From Fulvivirga ligni (GTDB taxonomy: Bacteria > Bacteroidota > Bacteroidia > Cytophagales > Cyclobacteriaceae), in the NCBI RefSeq assembly GCF_021389935.1, contig NZ_CP089979.1, positions 1,655,001 through 1,719,000 on the forward strand: a stretch of DNA of 64,000 nt, read 5' to 3'. How positions within the stretch are numbered: the stretch's first letter is position 1; the number at the start of each line of letters is the position of its first letter. The notes below the pieces were generated by a model that ran no database searches, was not told where the DNA came from, and saw only the letters and a list, made by a program, of their open reading frames with translations. A program made the translations under genes and the position numbers. Below are positions 35,901 through 43,361 of this stretch, one piece after another.

Positions 35901-36567
35901 CGTTATCTATATTACTAAAGTAGATATCATTAACTGCGTTATCTAGTATACTAGTAGATGAGAAGTTATTTGAGGCATCTACACTGGCATCTGTGGAGAA
36001 TAAAATCTTTCCGGTAGTTCGTGTAATGTAAATGTCAGCGTAGTTGTTAATCTTTTTAAGATTTTGTAGCCATTCACTTACCTCTTCATTGGATATAGTT
36101 GAGGCTGGAGCGCTCATTTCTTCCATTCCACCGAAGCCCATGTCAGCCATTGATTCATCAGGTGCAGAACTCATCATATCCATCCCGGAATCCATCATGT
36201 CCATTCCAGAATCCATCATATCCATACCGCCTTCCTCGGAGGTAGTTTCTTCAGTGGCATCACCCATGTCTGGTAAAACCATCATATCCATGCCCATGCC
36301 GCCGGCTGGTGCATCATCTATGTTAACCCCTTCTTTTAGGATTTTAGAGTTTTGTAGCAGCTTTAGATTAGCAATTACATGGTCAAAGTTAGATTCTAAT
36401 TTTTCCGCCTTACTGTCAGCGATTACACTAAGGTTTTCAATATAATTATCGCGAATAGTGTCTTTGGTAAGCTTATAGGACAGAAAGCTGATGGCAAGTA
36501 CAGTGAGTATTACTACTGCAATTACCAGAGCTGTGATTTTTTTACTTATAGTCAGTTTATTAAACAT
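32968..36567 (-). CDS. SiaA-like sensor phosphatase: dCache-HAMP-GAF-PAS-PAS-SpoIIE, with Met-rich insert
   Basis: The 1199-residue membrane protein has TM1 at 10-32, a periplasmic Cache-like domain (about 35-360) and TM2 at 362-383. HAMP-like segments follow (about 384-475), then GAF (about 480-640), a coiled coil (645-700), PAS (about 705-815), PAS (about 825-940) and a PPM/SpoIIE phosphatase (about 955-1199) with G990-D991, D1008 in DCTGHG, SDG at 1136-1138 and D1190-D1191. All metal-binding acids are present. Residues 91-151 form an unusual insert with 18 methionines (MDMMDSG repeats). By analogy with SiaA it should dephosphorylate SiaC in response to a periplasmic signal. It overlaps no gene; the GAF gene ends 11 bp upstream. 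Confidence 0.87.
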   Translation of the reverse strand: MFNKLTISKKITALVIAVVILTVLAISFLSYKLTKDTIRDNYIENLSVIADSKAEKLESNFDHVIANLKLLQNSKILKEGVNIDDAPAGGMGMDMMVLPDMGDATEETTSEEGGMDMMDSGMDMMDSGMDMMSSAPDESMADMGFGGMEEMSAPASTISNEEVSEWLQNLKKINNYADIYITRTTGKILFSTDASVDASNNFSSTSILDNAVNDIYFSNIDNDGESDFIYAGAPITHPSEKKSLLFIKIRMDPIYKSINDTTGLGKTGEIILARIDTTTKNINFLNHPRNSSDSSFVSRKEAEFSVAVQQSVRGMDGAGYTDDYRGVETVAAWRAIPNVKWGLVAKIDSNEIFDEIDSLLYKLLASGLIVAILATLISLIFSKYLTKPLNSLKKTLELVGNGILPEQVEKQSNDELGTMAVSLNYLVKTLKGTARFAQQIGEGNFDANFKPISDDDDLGISLVNMRDNLIEAEKRDKQRNWIVTGVAEIGEILRAHDNLETLGDETIKYIINKIGAVQGAFYVINDDEGAPALEMKSSFAYNRKKHLQSKFKFAEGLIGQAAAEKDTILRTEIPVDYVTITSGILGDQRPTCLLIVPLITDEKVYGVLEFAGFGKFDQGKVKFVEELSLILARTVFNIKVNERTRKLLQESQTMSAELQEKQEILRQNAEEMQATQEELQNSNNKLEEQIEEVNRTQKRMQLLLENASEVITIYEEDETIRYISPSVEPILGYSQKEMMGVTDVDKVHPEAVEAFKNMFTQLKANPEEQVTIQYEYKTKEGNYIWLESTGTNFMSNPAIHGLIVNSTDITERRRAEQEQRMRSKMQALSENSPDLIARLESDTISYINPIIEEYTGNKPNEYINHNVSETDLNGKVLEQWLRIVEEVNSSNDKVATEMDFPSEMGDRVMQVNAIPEYDESQHIESVLVVSHDITERKIIELEIQNKNKKIADSINYAKRIQNAILPNNSVINKILPDSFILYKPKDVVSGDFPWYVQVGNDIYMAAVDCTGHGVPGALLSLIGYFLLNDIVRSRKISDPGIILDQLDEGVTTTLRQDQDDSKTKDGMDIALCKINVEKRTVEYAGAHRPLYVMQNGEMIEIKGNKFAIGGGIYKNQTNFTSHKIALNEGDSFYFCSDGFPDQFGGPDNRKYGPKRTRTIITEIHEKSMKDAYKIIDKEWEEWRGDEKQTDDVLLIGIKF
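36172..36231 (-). repeat. 21-bp tandem repeat encoding MDMMDSG units
   Basis: Nearly identical 21-nt units start at 36172, 36193 and 36114+99 (about 36214), for example CATCATATCCATCCCGGAATC followed by CATCATGTCCATTCCAGAATC. They are in frame and code for the MDMMDSG repeats of the sensor phosphatase. Slippage here would change repeat number by seven residues without breaking the frame. Confidence 0.8.
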
Positions 36568-36578
36568 AAATATATTTT

Positions 36579-37439
36579 TTATGCCTCGTTATTTCCTTTT
36601 GATTTATCTGATGCTGGCTTTTTAAGCTGGTAGGTCATTTTGGATTCTTTCTCCAATACTTCCAGTGCCTGCGTAAATTGTCTGAATGCGTCGTTAACCA
36701 TTCTTTCTTCAGTTTTGCCTAGTGAGGTAAATGAAGCTATCTCCACTACGCTATGAAGCTCATCTTTGTAAATGATTGGAACAATTAATAAATGAGTAGG
36801 AGTAGAGGCACCTAACCCAGACACAATTTTTATATAACCATCAGGAATATCGTCTATTAAAATCGTTTTCTTTTCAAGAGCAGTTTGACCAACCAAACCT
36901 TCGCCAAATTCAAATTGAAGGGTTTGAGATTCTGCGAGTGCTAAAGCGTAAGAAGCTTTTAGAGAGAGTATCCTTTTGTCTTCTCTTTCTTCGGCCTTAT
37001 AAAATGCTCCTAGCCCAGCTTCCATTTGCTTACAAACTTCATGTAGAAGATTTTTAGCTAGTTTACTTTCTTCAGTTTCCTTGGCAAGTAAGGTTTTTAT
37101 AGCATTTAAGTCTAATGAGTGCTCATCATCACCATTTTCATCAGTGCTGGCACCATTGGCAGATTGCGAATTCTTCTTTTTTTCTACATAGATCACCTCT
37201 TGTGTAGAATTTGATAAAGCAATAACTAAACTCCCAAGGCCAAGCAATAAGGTGATGCCTGCCACTATGTATAATTTAAAAAATACGGGTTGTGCAGCTG
37301 GTAGTTGAGATATATTGATTACCCCACTTTGATAGATGAGGTCATCTTGTAATTGAAAAAGAACATAAGCCGTAAAAAGCATGCCGGCTACATAAAGGCT
37401 AATCAGAGCAATGTTCAATTTTCTGAATTTTAACTCCAT
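36579..37439 (-). CDS. Membrane-anchored GAF-domain protein
   Basis: This 286-residue protein has two helices (about 10-30 and 54-76) joined by a short periplasmic loop, an acidic linker (88-110) and one GAF domain (about 120-265) with FGEGLVGQTALEKKTIL and SGLGASTPTHLLIVPI. The GAF is clearly paralogous to those in the 804- and 1199-residue neighbours. No output domain follows, so it may act as a receptor subunit or adaptor. Its start overlaps the cheB stop as TAATG, indicating translational coupling, and it lies 11 bp before the sensor phosphatase gene. Confidence 0.8.
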   Translation of the reverse strand: MELKFRKLNIALISLYVAGMLFTAYVLFQLQDDLIYQSGVINISQLPAAQPVFFKLYIVAGITLLLGLGSLVIALSNSTQEVIYVEKKKNSQSANGASTDENGDDEHSLDLNAIKTLLAKETEESKLAKNLLHEVCKQMEAGLGAFYKAEEREDKRILSLKASYALALAESQTLQFEFGEGLVGQTALEKKTILIDDIPDGYIKIVSGLGASTPTHLLIVPIIYKDELHSVVEIASFTSLGKTEERMVNDAFRQFTQALEVLEKESKMTYQLKKPASDKSKGNNEA

Positions 37440-38032
37440 TATTTATAATGTTTATTTAACTCTGAAAAAAAATTAACGATATCGTCTGTTTTAAGTACAT
37501 GATCTATTGTTGTTACATTCATAGCGGCAGTAGGCATAGTATCTATCATACATTCTGATGGCTCCTGCACTATGGTGAGACCGCCTTTTTCTTTGATATA
37601 TTTCATGCCCAGAGCACCATCTTTATTAGCCCCTGAAAGGAGAATGCCGATGAGTTTGTTTCTATATACATATGCCGCTGTGCCGAGTGTTATATCTATG
37701 GCTGGTCTCGAATTATTTATCATCTCTTCAGTAGATAGGCTAAAGTAATTACCTAACTCTATGGATAGATGGTAGTTAGCTGGTGCAAGGTAAACCTTTC
37801 CACGCTTTATATTTTCCTTATCAAAGGGTTCTGTTACCTCCATGATGCTCTTGATAGAAAGTGCTTCCACAAATCCATTCCTAACATGCTTGAGCCTATG
37901 TAAGCACATGATTATTGGTAGAGGAAAATCTGCCGGGAGCTGTGATAAAATCTTCACAATACCCTGAAAGCTTCCTGCAGAACCACCTATCACTACGGCC
38001 TTATACCTATTATTTAAATCAAAGCGACTCAT
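37439..38032 (-). CDS. CheB-type methylesterase without receiver domain
   Basis: This 197-residue protein is only the CheB catalytic domain: nucleophile S18 in VIGGSAGS, H45 in CLHRLKHV and D138 in LLSGANKDGALGM complete the triad. The N-terminal response-regulator domain of classical CheB is missing, so it would not be controlled by CheA phosphorylation. It would remove methyl groups (or deamidate) from Glu/Gln residues of a receptor. It is 16 bp downstream of cheR and coupled by TAATG to the GAF gene. No MCP gene is in the window, so the substrate is not a standard one. Confidence 0.88.
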   Translation of the reverse strand: MSRFDLNNRYKAVVIGGSAGSFQGIVKILSQLPADFPLPIIMCLHRLKHVRNGFVEALSIKSIMEVTEPFDKENIKRGKVYLAPANYHLSIELGNYFSLSTEEMINNSRPAIDITLGTAAYVYRNKLIGILLSGANKDGALGMKYIKEKGGLTIVQEPSECMIDTMPTAAMNVTTIDHVLKTDDIVNFFSELNKHYK

Positions 38033-38048
38033 CCCCAGTATACCCTGC

Positions 38049-38867
38049 TTAATCTTTAATTTTCTTATATACCTTCTCTTCGTTGTTTACCACTATGAAT
38101 TTATTAGCTATATCACACCAGATCAATGATTCTTTGGAACCAATAGCCAAATAACCGTATTTAAATAAGCTTTCGTGGAATTTGCGAAGAACATCATTCT
38201 GCAATGTCTGATTAAAATAGATCATCACATTTCTGCAGAGTATAAGGTCAAACTTGTTGAAAACATCTCCATTTACAAGGTCATGCTTTCTAAAAGATAC
38301 ATTTTCTACCAGGCTTTGGTCCATCACTGCCCTGCCTCCTACTTCCTTAAAGTAATCTTTAAGCGTGCTGTTACCTTGATATCTAATGTAGTTTTTTTCG
38401 TTTAACTCCATGTTCTTGATATTGTACTCTCCGGCTTTCGCTCTTTCCAATATCGTGGTGTCCAAATCGGTGGCTATGATAGATACCTGATCATGGATGC
38501 CCATTTCTTTAAGCAATATGGCCATAGAAAACACCTCTTCGCCAGAGGAGCATCCCGCATGCCATATTCTGATTTTCTGATGGTTTAAGAGAATAGCAGG
38601 TATAATATCATCTCTAAGGACTCTCCAGAAAGGAGGATCTCTGAACATCTCGGTAACATTTACCGTGATTTCATTAAGAAAATCATCTAAGAATTGTGGC
38701 TCATTCAGCTTTTTTATCAGTATGTCTACTGTGATATTTTGAAGCTCCAGTATTCTAAGTATTCTCCTCTTGAATGAAGACATAGCATAGTTAGTGAAGT
38801 CATAGTTGTATCTGGTTTTCACTAACTCTGTGATCTTCTTTAAATCTGCAATATCAATTTCCTTCAT
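38049..38867 (-). CDS. CheR-type protein-glutamate O-methyltransferase
   Basis: This 272-residue protein has the CheR layout: an N-terminal helical domain (RRILRILELQNI), TVNVTEMFRD (68-77), SAM motif IWHAGCSSGEE (101-111) and CRNVMIYF (211-218). It uses SAM to methylate glutamate side chains on receptors. No TPR extension is present. Paired with a CheB catalytic domain and flanked by HAMP-GAF-PAS proteins instead of an MCP, it likely methylates one of those neighbours. Confidence 0.9.
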   Translation of the reverse strand: MKEIDIADLKKITELVKTRYNYDFTNYAMSSFKRRILRILELQNITVDILIKKLNEPQFLDDFLNEITVNVTEMFRDPPFWRVLRDDIIPAILLNHQKIRIWHAGCSSGEEVFSMAILLKEMGIHDQVSIIATDLDTTILERAKAGEYNIKNMELNEKNYIRYQGNSTLKDYFKEVGGRAVMDQSLVENVSFRKHDLVNGDVFNKFDLILCRNVMIYFNQTLQNDVLRKFHESLFKYGYLAIGSKESLIWCDIANKFIVVNNEEKVYKKIKD

Positions 38868-38947
38868 TATCTATTGTGCCAACTGTTCTTATAAATTAAA
38901 GAACTTATTAAAAAATCTTGTACAAGTACTTTAGTTGTCTTTAGTAC

Positions 38948-41362
38948 TTAAAACCAAATAATGTGAATATGATGATTGCTTTGATCAGCGTAGATATTCA
39001 CTTGTTTAGTTGCATGGTTAGTCTTAAAGCTCACTTCTTTTGTCACGAATGTATTCCATTCAGTTTGGGTTAATACGGTTTTGTCTATTAAGGTATCTGT
39101 CTCTTTATGAATTAATTCACTTTTTTCTACTTCTAAAAAATTAAGGGCATTTGCGTTAATGTACGATATTTTTTCTTCGTTATCTATAATAATAATATTA
39201 GCTATTTCTTCAAAGGCTTTTAGTGAGGTTTCTGCAGTTTGTAATTTCTTATCGAGCTGCTCCTGAGTAATTTGTAACTCTTCAAGGTGCTGTCTAAGCA
39301 TTGCTTCTACTTCATCTATGTTGCCTTCTCCTTCGCCAACAAGATCATTTTTAACATCTGTAATATCTTTAGAAGTACCGAACGTACCCATACAGTTACC
39401 TGCTTTGTCAAAGAAAGGAAGTTTTGTGGTGAGAACCCACTGGTCAGTGCCGTTGGCCACTAACTCATGAACAAGGTTATTTACAAAACCTTGACCACTT
39501 TTAATGATTTCTTGTTCTTCGTTGAAAAACTTACTTGCCGCTTCATGCGCATGGAAGTCAAAATCTGACTTGCCAATCATTTCATCTACGCTGAAAGGGA
39601 AGAGCTTTTCCATGGATTTACTTATTCTAATAAACTTGCTTTCCAGGTCTTTAAAGTAGATATAGTCAGGAAGACTATTCATTAATGCGTCCAAGAGTGC
39701 TTTCTCCTTAATGAGATCTTCCTGCATCTTGTTGTTATCATTCATCTGCCTCTGTAGCTGCTCTTGAGTGGCTTGCAGCTCTTCCATATTTTGTCTCATC
39801 TCCTCTTCCTGGCCTTGCATTTGCTCGGCTAGCTCTTGAGATTCTTCTAAGAGGTGTTTGGTACGTTGGTTGTTTTTAACGCCGGCTATGGTGCTGGCTA
39901 TACTCTCTCCCAGCTTTTCTACAAACTCTATTTCATATTGCTTGTACTCGGTGAAGGAGGCCAATTCAATGACTCCATAGATCTCATTATTGATTTTCAA
40001 TGGTACCAATAATAGCGACTTTGGATTGGCGTTGCCTAGGCCGGAAGTTATGCTAACATATTCATCTGGCACTTCCAGTAAATAAATGGTTTCTTTTTCC
40101 TGGTAAGTTTGACCAACCAATCCTTCACCTATTCTGTAGGACTTGGTGTCATATTTTTTGCTGTCAAAAGCAAAAAGCGAAACAAGCTCTAACTTTATAT
40201 TCTGAGAGTCTTCTTCATCTATAATGTAGATGCCACCTTGGTTAGAGTGAGTGTATTTTACGAGGTTAGATATAATTATATCACCAAGTTTGGAAACACT
40301 GTCATCAGTAGATCTTAAGATGTCTACGAATTTGGCAAGCCCTTCTGTAGTCCATTTTCTTTCCTGATCAGCTATTTCAACCTTTTTCATTTGCTCTCTC
40401 ATCAGTAAAAGAGCTTTTTCAAGGCTTTCGTCTCCTACGTTTTCTTCACTGATGCTTTCTAGCTGAGCGTTTAACTGACCCTCTTCTATGCTTTTAACAA
40501 AGCTTGTTGCACTTTTTAGGTTCGTTACAATCTTATTAACGGCATTAGTTATTTTAATTATCTCCAGAGGAGCCTGGTCAATAGACGTGATATCAAGTTT
40601 GCCGTTACTTACATCTTCTGTAGACTTACTGAGTTTATCTAAAGGTTCTACTACCTGTTTTTTAATGAAAGTGTAAACGAAAATAATTGCTGCCGTAAAT
40701 AGCAGTAGGAACACAAATAAGATGAAAGTGAGATAAGAATGATCTTCTTTTTTAGCCTCTATCTGTTTGGTGCTTAAAGCATGACTGAGCTTGTTTATTT
40801 TTAAAATATCTTCCTGAATGTGGTTGTTTGCTCTTATTACTTTGGCATTATTCAAAACTAAAACCTTTTGTGAGGTTTCTGTGGTGTATGTGTTGAGCGA
40901 ATCATTTAAAGGAACCTGACGAGTTTCTTCTACTAGTGAATCGATTTTTAAAGGCTCATAAAGCAGGTCCTCTATGTGAAGTGATGTGCTTTGCCATAAC
41001 GCATAAATTTCACTTTCAAGCTCCTCGCTGCTAAATTCACTGAGGTTAGTGCTGTCAGTAACAATGGAAATCTCAGAATCAGGATTGTTTCCTATTTTAT
41101 TAACAATGCCATTGATCTCCGATCTGGTTGATTCTAATCTAAGTTTAGCAGCTTCACCATTTATATAAGCACTGCTTTCTCTTTGAAATTCCTCTGTGAG
41201 AGTTTGCAGTTTTCTAAGCGCATTAATCCTCTCCGTATCTTCTAATAGATTCTTTTGGTAGTGATCTATTAAAAAAAAGTTAGTGAGTGCCAATAGAAAA
41301 AAAGCAAAGCATAGAAAAAGTATTTGCTTGCCTATTGATAAATTTTTCAGATCAAGGTTCAT
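38948..41362 (-). CDS. HAMP-GAF-PAS-PAS membrane sensor lacking an output domain
   Basis: The 804-residue protein has TM1 (about 13-33), a helical periplasmic domain (34-208), TM2 (about 210-232), HAMP (about 233-285), a HAMP-like segment leading to GAF (about 345-495), a coiled coil (500-550), PAS (about 553-670, YIYFKDLESKFIRISKSM), a second coiled coil (682-715) and a final PAS (about 712-800). No histidine kinase, MCP, GGDEF or phosphatase domain follows. Its GAF and coiled coils are close paralogues of those in the 1199-residue sensor phosphatase. As first gene of the row with cheR 80 bp downstream, it is a candidate CheB/CheR substrate and receptor, which is inference. Confidence 0.85.
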   Translation of the reverse strand: MNLDLKNLSIGKQILFLCFAFFLLALTNFFLIDHYQKNLLEDTERINALRKLQTLTEEFQRESSAYINGEAAKLRLESTRSEINGIVNKIGNNPDSEISIVTDSTNLSEFSSEELESEIYALWQSTSLHIEDLLYEPLKIDSLVEETRQVPLNDSLNTYTTETSQKVLVLNNAKVIRANNHIQEDILKINKLSHALSTKQIEAKKEDHSYLTFILFVFLLLFTAAIIFVYTFIKKQVVEPLDKLSKSTEDVSNGKLDITSIDQAPLEIIKITNAVNKIVTNLKSATSFVKSIEEGQLNAQLESISEENVGDESLEKALLLMREQMKKVEIADQERKWTTEGLAKFVDILRSTDDSVSKLGDIIISNLVKYTHSNQGGIYIIDEEDSQNIKLELVSLFAFDSKKYDTKSYRIGEGLVGQTYQEKETIYLLEVPDEYVSITSGLGNANPKSLLLVPLKINNEIYGVIELASFTEYKQYEIEFVEKLGESIASTIAGVKNNQRTKHLLEESQELAEQMQGQEEEMRQNMEELQATQEQLQRQMNDNNKMQEDLIKEKALLDALMNSLPDYIYFKDLESKFIRISKSMEKLFPFSVDEMIGKSDFDFHAHEAASKFFNEEQEIIKSGQGFVNNLVHELVANGTDQWVLTTKLPFFDKAGNCMGTFGTSKDITDVKNDLVGEGEGNIDEVEAMLRQHLEELQITQEQLDKKLQTAETSLKAFEEIANIIIIDNEEKISYINANALNFLEVEKSELIHKETDTLIDKTVLTQTEWNTFVTKEVSFKTNHATKQVNIYADQSNHHIHIIWF

Positions 41363-41427
41363 TTAAAAAAATGTCTTTAGGAAACACCTAATTTACAATT
41401 ACAACTAAAGAAAGAAAATAAAAAACT

Positions 41428-41910
41428 TTACAATGAATGTTTGTTAAAGCAAAAAGGTAATAGGACTTTGGTTGATTTTGTGATAACCCACTGATTATAA
41501 CTACTTTGTATTATTACATTTATATTAGATTCTTGCCTTGTTTCAGTCTCTAATAATACCTGTCTGCAGCCCCCACAGGGTGTTACAGGTACAAACTCTG
41601 ATTCACCTTTTCTTTTAGCGGTAACAGCCACTTTTTTTATTTTCTTACCAGCATAATTTGCACCTATAAAAAATAGAGCCACACGTTCAGCACATAAGCC
41701 CGCTGGGAAAGATGAGTTTTCCTGATTAGACCCGGTGACTACTTCACCATTTTCCAATAATACTGCAGCTCCCACCTGAAAATTTGAATACGGTGAATAT
41801 GACGTATCACAGGCCTGCTCTGCTTTCTTTATAAGATCCTTAACTTCCTCTTCAAGTTCGGAAAAAGAATATGTTGAATATTCTGTGTTTCCAATTAATT
41901 CTTCTGCCAT
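41428..41910 (-). CDS. cdd: Cytidine deaminase
   Basis: This 160-residue protein has the zinc/proton-shuttle motif CAERVALF (Cys-Ala-Glu) and PCGGCRQVL, the homotetrameric cytidine deaminase signature. It deaminates cytidine and deoxycytidine in pyrimidine salvage in the cytoplasm. The N-terminal 25 residues before IKKAEQACDTSYSPYSNFQVGAA are longer than in minimal enzymes. It lies 65 bp upstream of the sensory row on the same strand; co-transcription is possible but functionally unrelated. Confidence 0.92.
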   Translation of the reverse strand: MAEELIGNTEYSTYSFSELEEEVKDLIKKAEQACDTSYSPYSNFQVGAAVLLENGEVVTGSNQENSSFPAGLCAERVALFFIGANYAGKKIKKVAVTAKRKGESEFVPVTPCGGCRQVLLETETRQESNINVIIQSSYNQWVITKSTKVLLPFCFNKHSL

Positions 41911-42029
41911 AATTCGTCTTCTAGTAGTGCAATATACTATCTCATGGCAACTAGAAAAATTTTATTGGTAAGAATTCTAAAAGCATTTTTGAATTGGTTT
42001 ACTTTGGATCACCTCAAAAATAGACGAAT

Positions 42030-43361
42030 ATGAAGCGAATTTTAATTTTAGGTGCGGGTAGATCCTGTACCTCTTTGATCGATTATCTGTTAGAAATTTC
42101 TCAGGAAAATCAGTGGATAATTAGAGTAGGAGATTATTCTGAGGAGCTGGCTCATGAGAAATGCCACGGATATGAAAATGGACAAGCTTTTCAATTTGAT
42201 ATAAATAATGCCGAACAGAGAGAGCGAGAAATAAGTGCAGCTGACATTGTGGTCTCTATGCTTCCTGCTAAGTTTCATCCGGTAGTGGCAAAAGTTTGTC
42301 TGGCCAACAGCAAGCATATGGTAACAGCCTCTTACGTTTCTGATGAGATGAAGGCTTTAGATGCTGAGGCTAAAGAAAAAGGACTAATTTTCTTGAATGA
42401 ATGTGGTCTGGATCCTGGTATAGATCATATGTCTGCCATGAGAGTGATAGATAAAATAAGAGAGGCTGGACATAGATTGACGGCATTTGAATCTTTCACA
42501 GGGGGCTTATTAGCACCAGGTACTGATGAAGGAAATCCTTGGGAGTATAAGTTTACCTGGAATCCCAGGAATGTTATATTGGCCGGTCAGGGAGTAGTGA
42601 AGTTTATTCAAGAAGGCACTTACAAATACATTCCTTATCAAAAACTCTTTAGAAGAACAGAACAGGTGCATATACCCGGTTATGGTTACTTTGAAGGTTA
42701 TGCCAACCGTGATTCTCTGAAATATCTGGATGTTTACGGTCTTAGGGGAATCAATACTATATACAGAGGAACTTTTAGACGCCCTGGGTTTTGTAGAACC
42801 TGGGATATTTTTGTGCAGCTAGGAGCTACAGATGATACTTATGAAATGGAAGGCGTGAAGGATATGTCTCACAGGGCTTTCATAAACTCATTTCTGTACT
42901 ATAACCCTAATGATTCGGTGGAGTTGAAACTGGCACATTATCTTCAGTTGGAACTGGATGGCCCTGAGATGAACCGATTAAAATGGTTGGGAATATTTGA
43001 TAACACACCTGTAGGTTTAGATGCAGGAACTCCGGCTCAAATACTAGAACATATTCTTAAGAAAAAATGGACTCTGAACAAGGAGGATAAGGATATGATA
43101 GTGATGTGGCACAAGTTCGAATTTTTAGAAGGTGAGCAAAAAAAGGAAATTCACAGCACCTTTGTAGCCATTGGGGATGATGATGTGCACACTTCCATGT
43201 CAAAGACTGTGGGTTTACCCATTGCGATAGCTACCAAGCTGATTTTACAAGGAAAGATAAATAAACCCGGTGTGAAGATTCCGATAGAAAAAGAGATTTA
43301 TAATCCTATTCTTGATGAATTGGAGTCTCTTGGTTTTGAAATGTCTGAGAAGGAGGTTTAA
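42030..43361 (+). CDS. Saccharopine dehydrogenase-family protein
   Basis: This 443-residue protein has an N-terminal Rossmann motif, ILILGAGRSCTSLIDYL. The saccharopine-reductase-type blocks FLNECGLDPGIDHMSAM and ESFTGGLLAP follow, with a C-terminal domain including AHYLQLELDGPEMNRLKWLG. It matches the eukaryotic LYS9/saccharopine reductase-like group. In bacteria these proteins may act in lysine or carboxynorspermidine metabolism, and the actual substrate is uncertain. The stop interlocks with that of the convergent HEAT gene. Confidence 0.82.
   Translation: MKRILILGAGRSCTSLIDYLLEISQENQWIIRVGDYSEELAHEKCHGYENGQAFQFDINNAEQREREISAADIVVSMLPAKFHPVVAKVCLANSKHMVTASYVSDEMKALDAEAKEKGLIFLNECGLDPGIDHMSAMRVIDKIREAGHRLTAFESFTGGLLAPGTDEGNPWEYKFTWNPRNVILAGQGVVKFIQEGTYKYIPYQKLFRRTEQVHIPGYGYFEGYANRDSLKYLDVYGLRGINTIYRGTFRRPGFCRTWDIFVQLGATDDTYEMEGVKDMSHRAFINSFLYYNPNDSVELKLAHYLQLELDGPEMNRLKWLGIFDNTPVGLDAGTPAQILEHILKKKWTLNKEDKDMIVMWHKFEFLEGEQKKEIHSTFVAIGDDDVHTSMSKTVGLPIAIATKLILQGKINKPGVKIPIEKEIYNPILDELESLGFEMSEKEV

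Noticed and set aside
36172-36231. Regular 21-bp direct repeats resembling a short CRISPR-like array
   Set aside because: Units are contiguous with no spacers, in frame, and encode the MDMMDSG repeats of the sensor phosphatase.
36044-36445. 133-codon open frame opposite the sensor phosphatase
   Set aside because: Produced by the antisense of the Met-rich repeat (PESIMSIPESI pattern); no start signal or protein-like composition.
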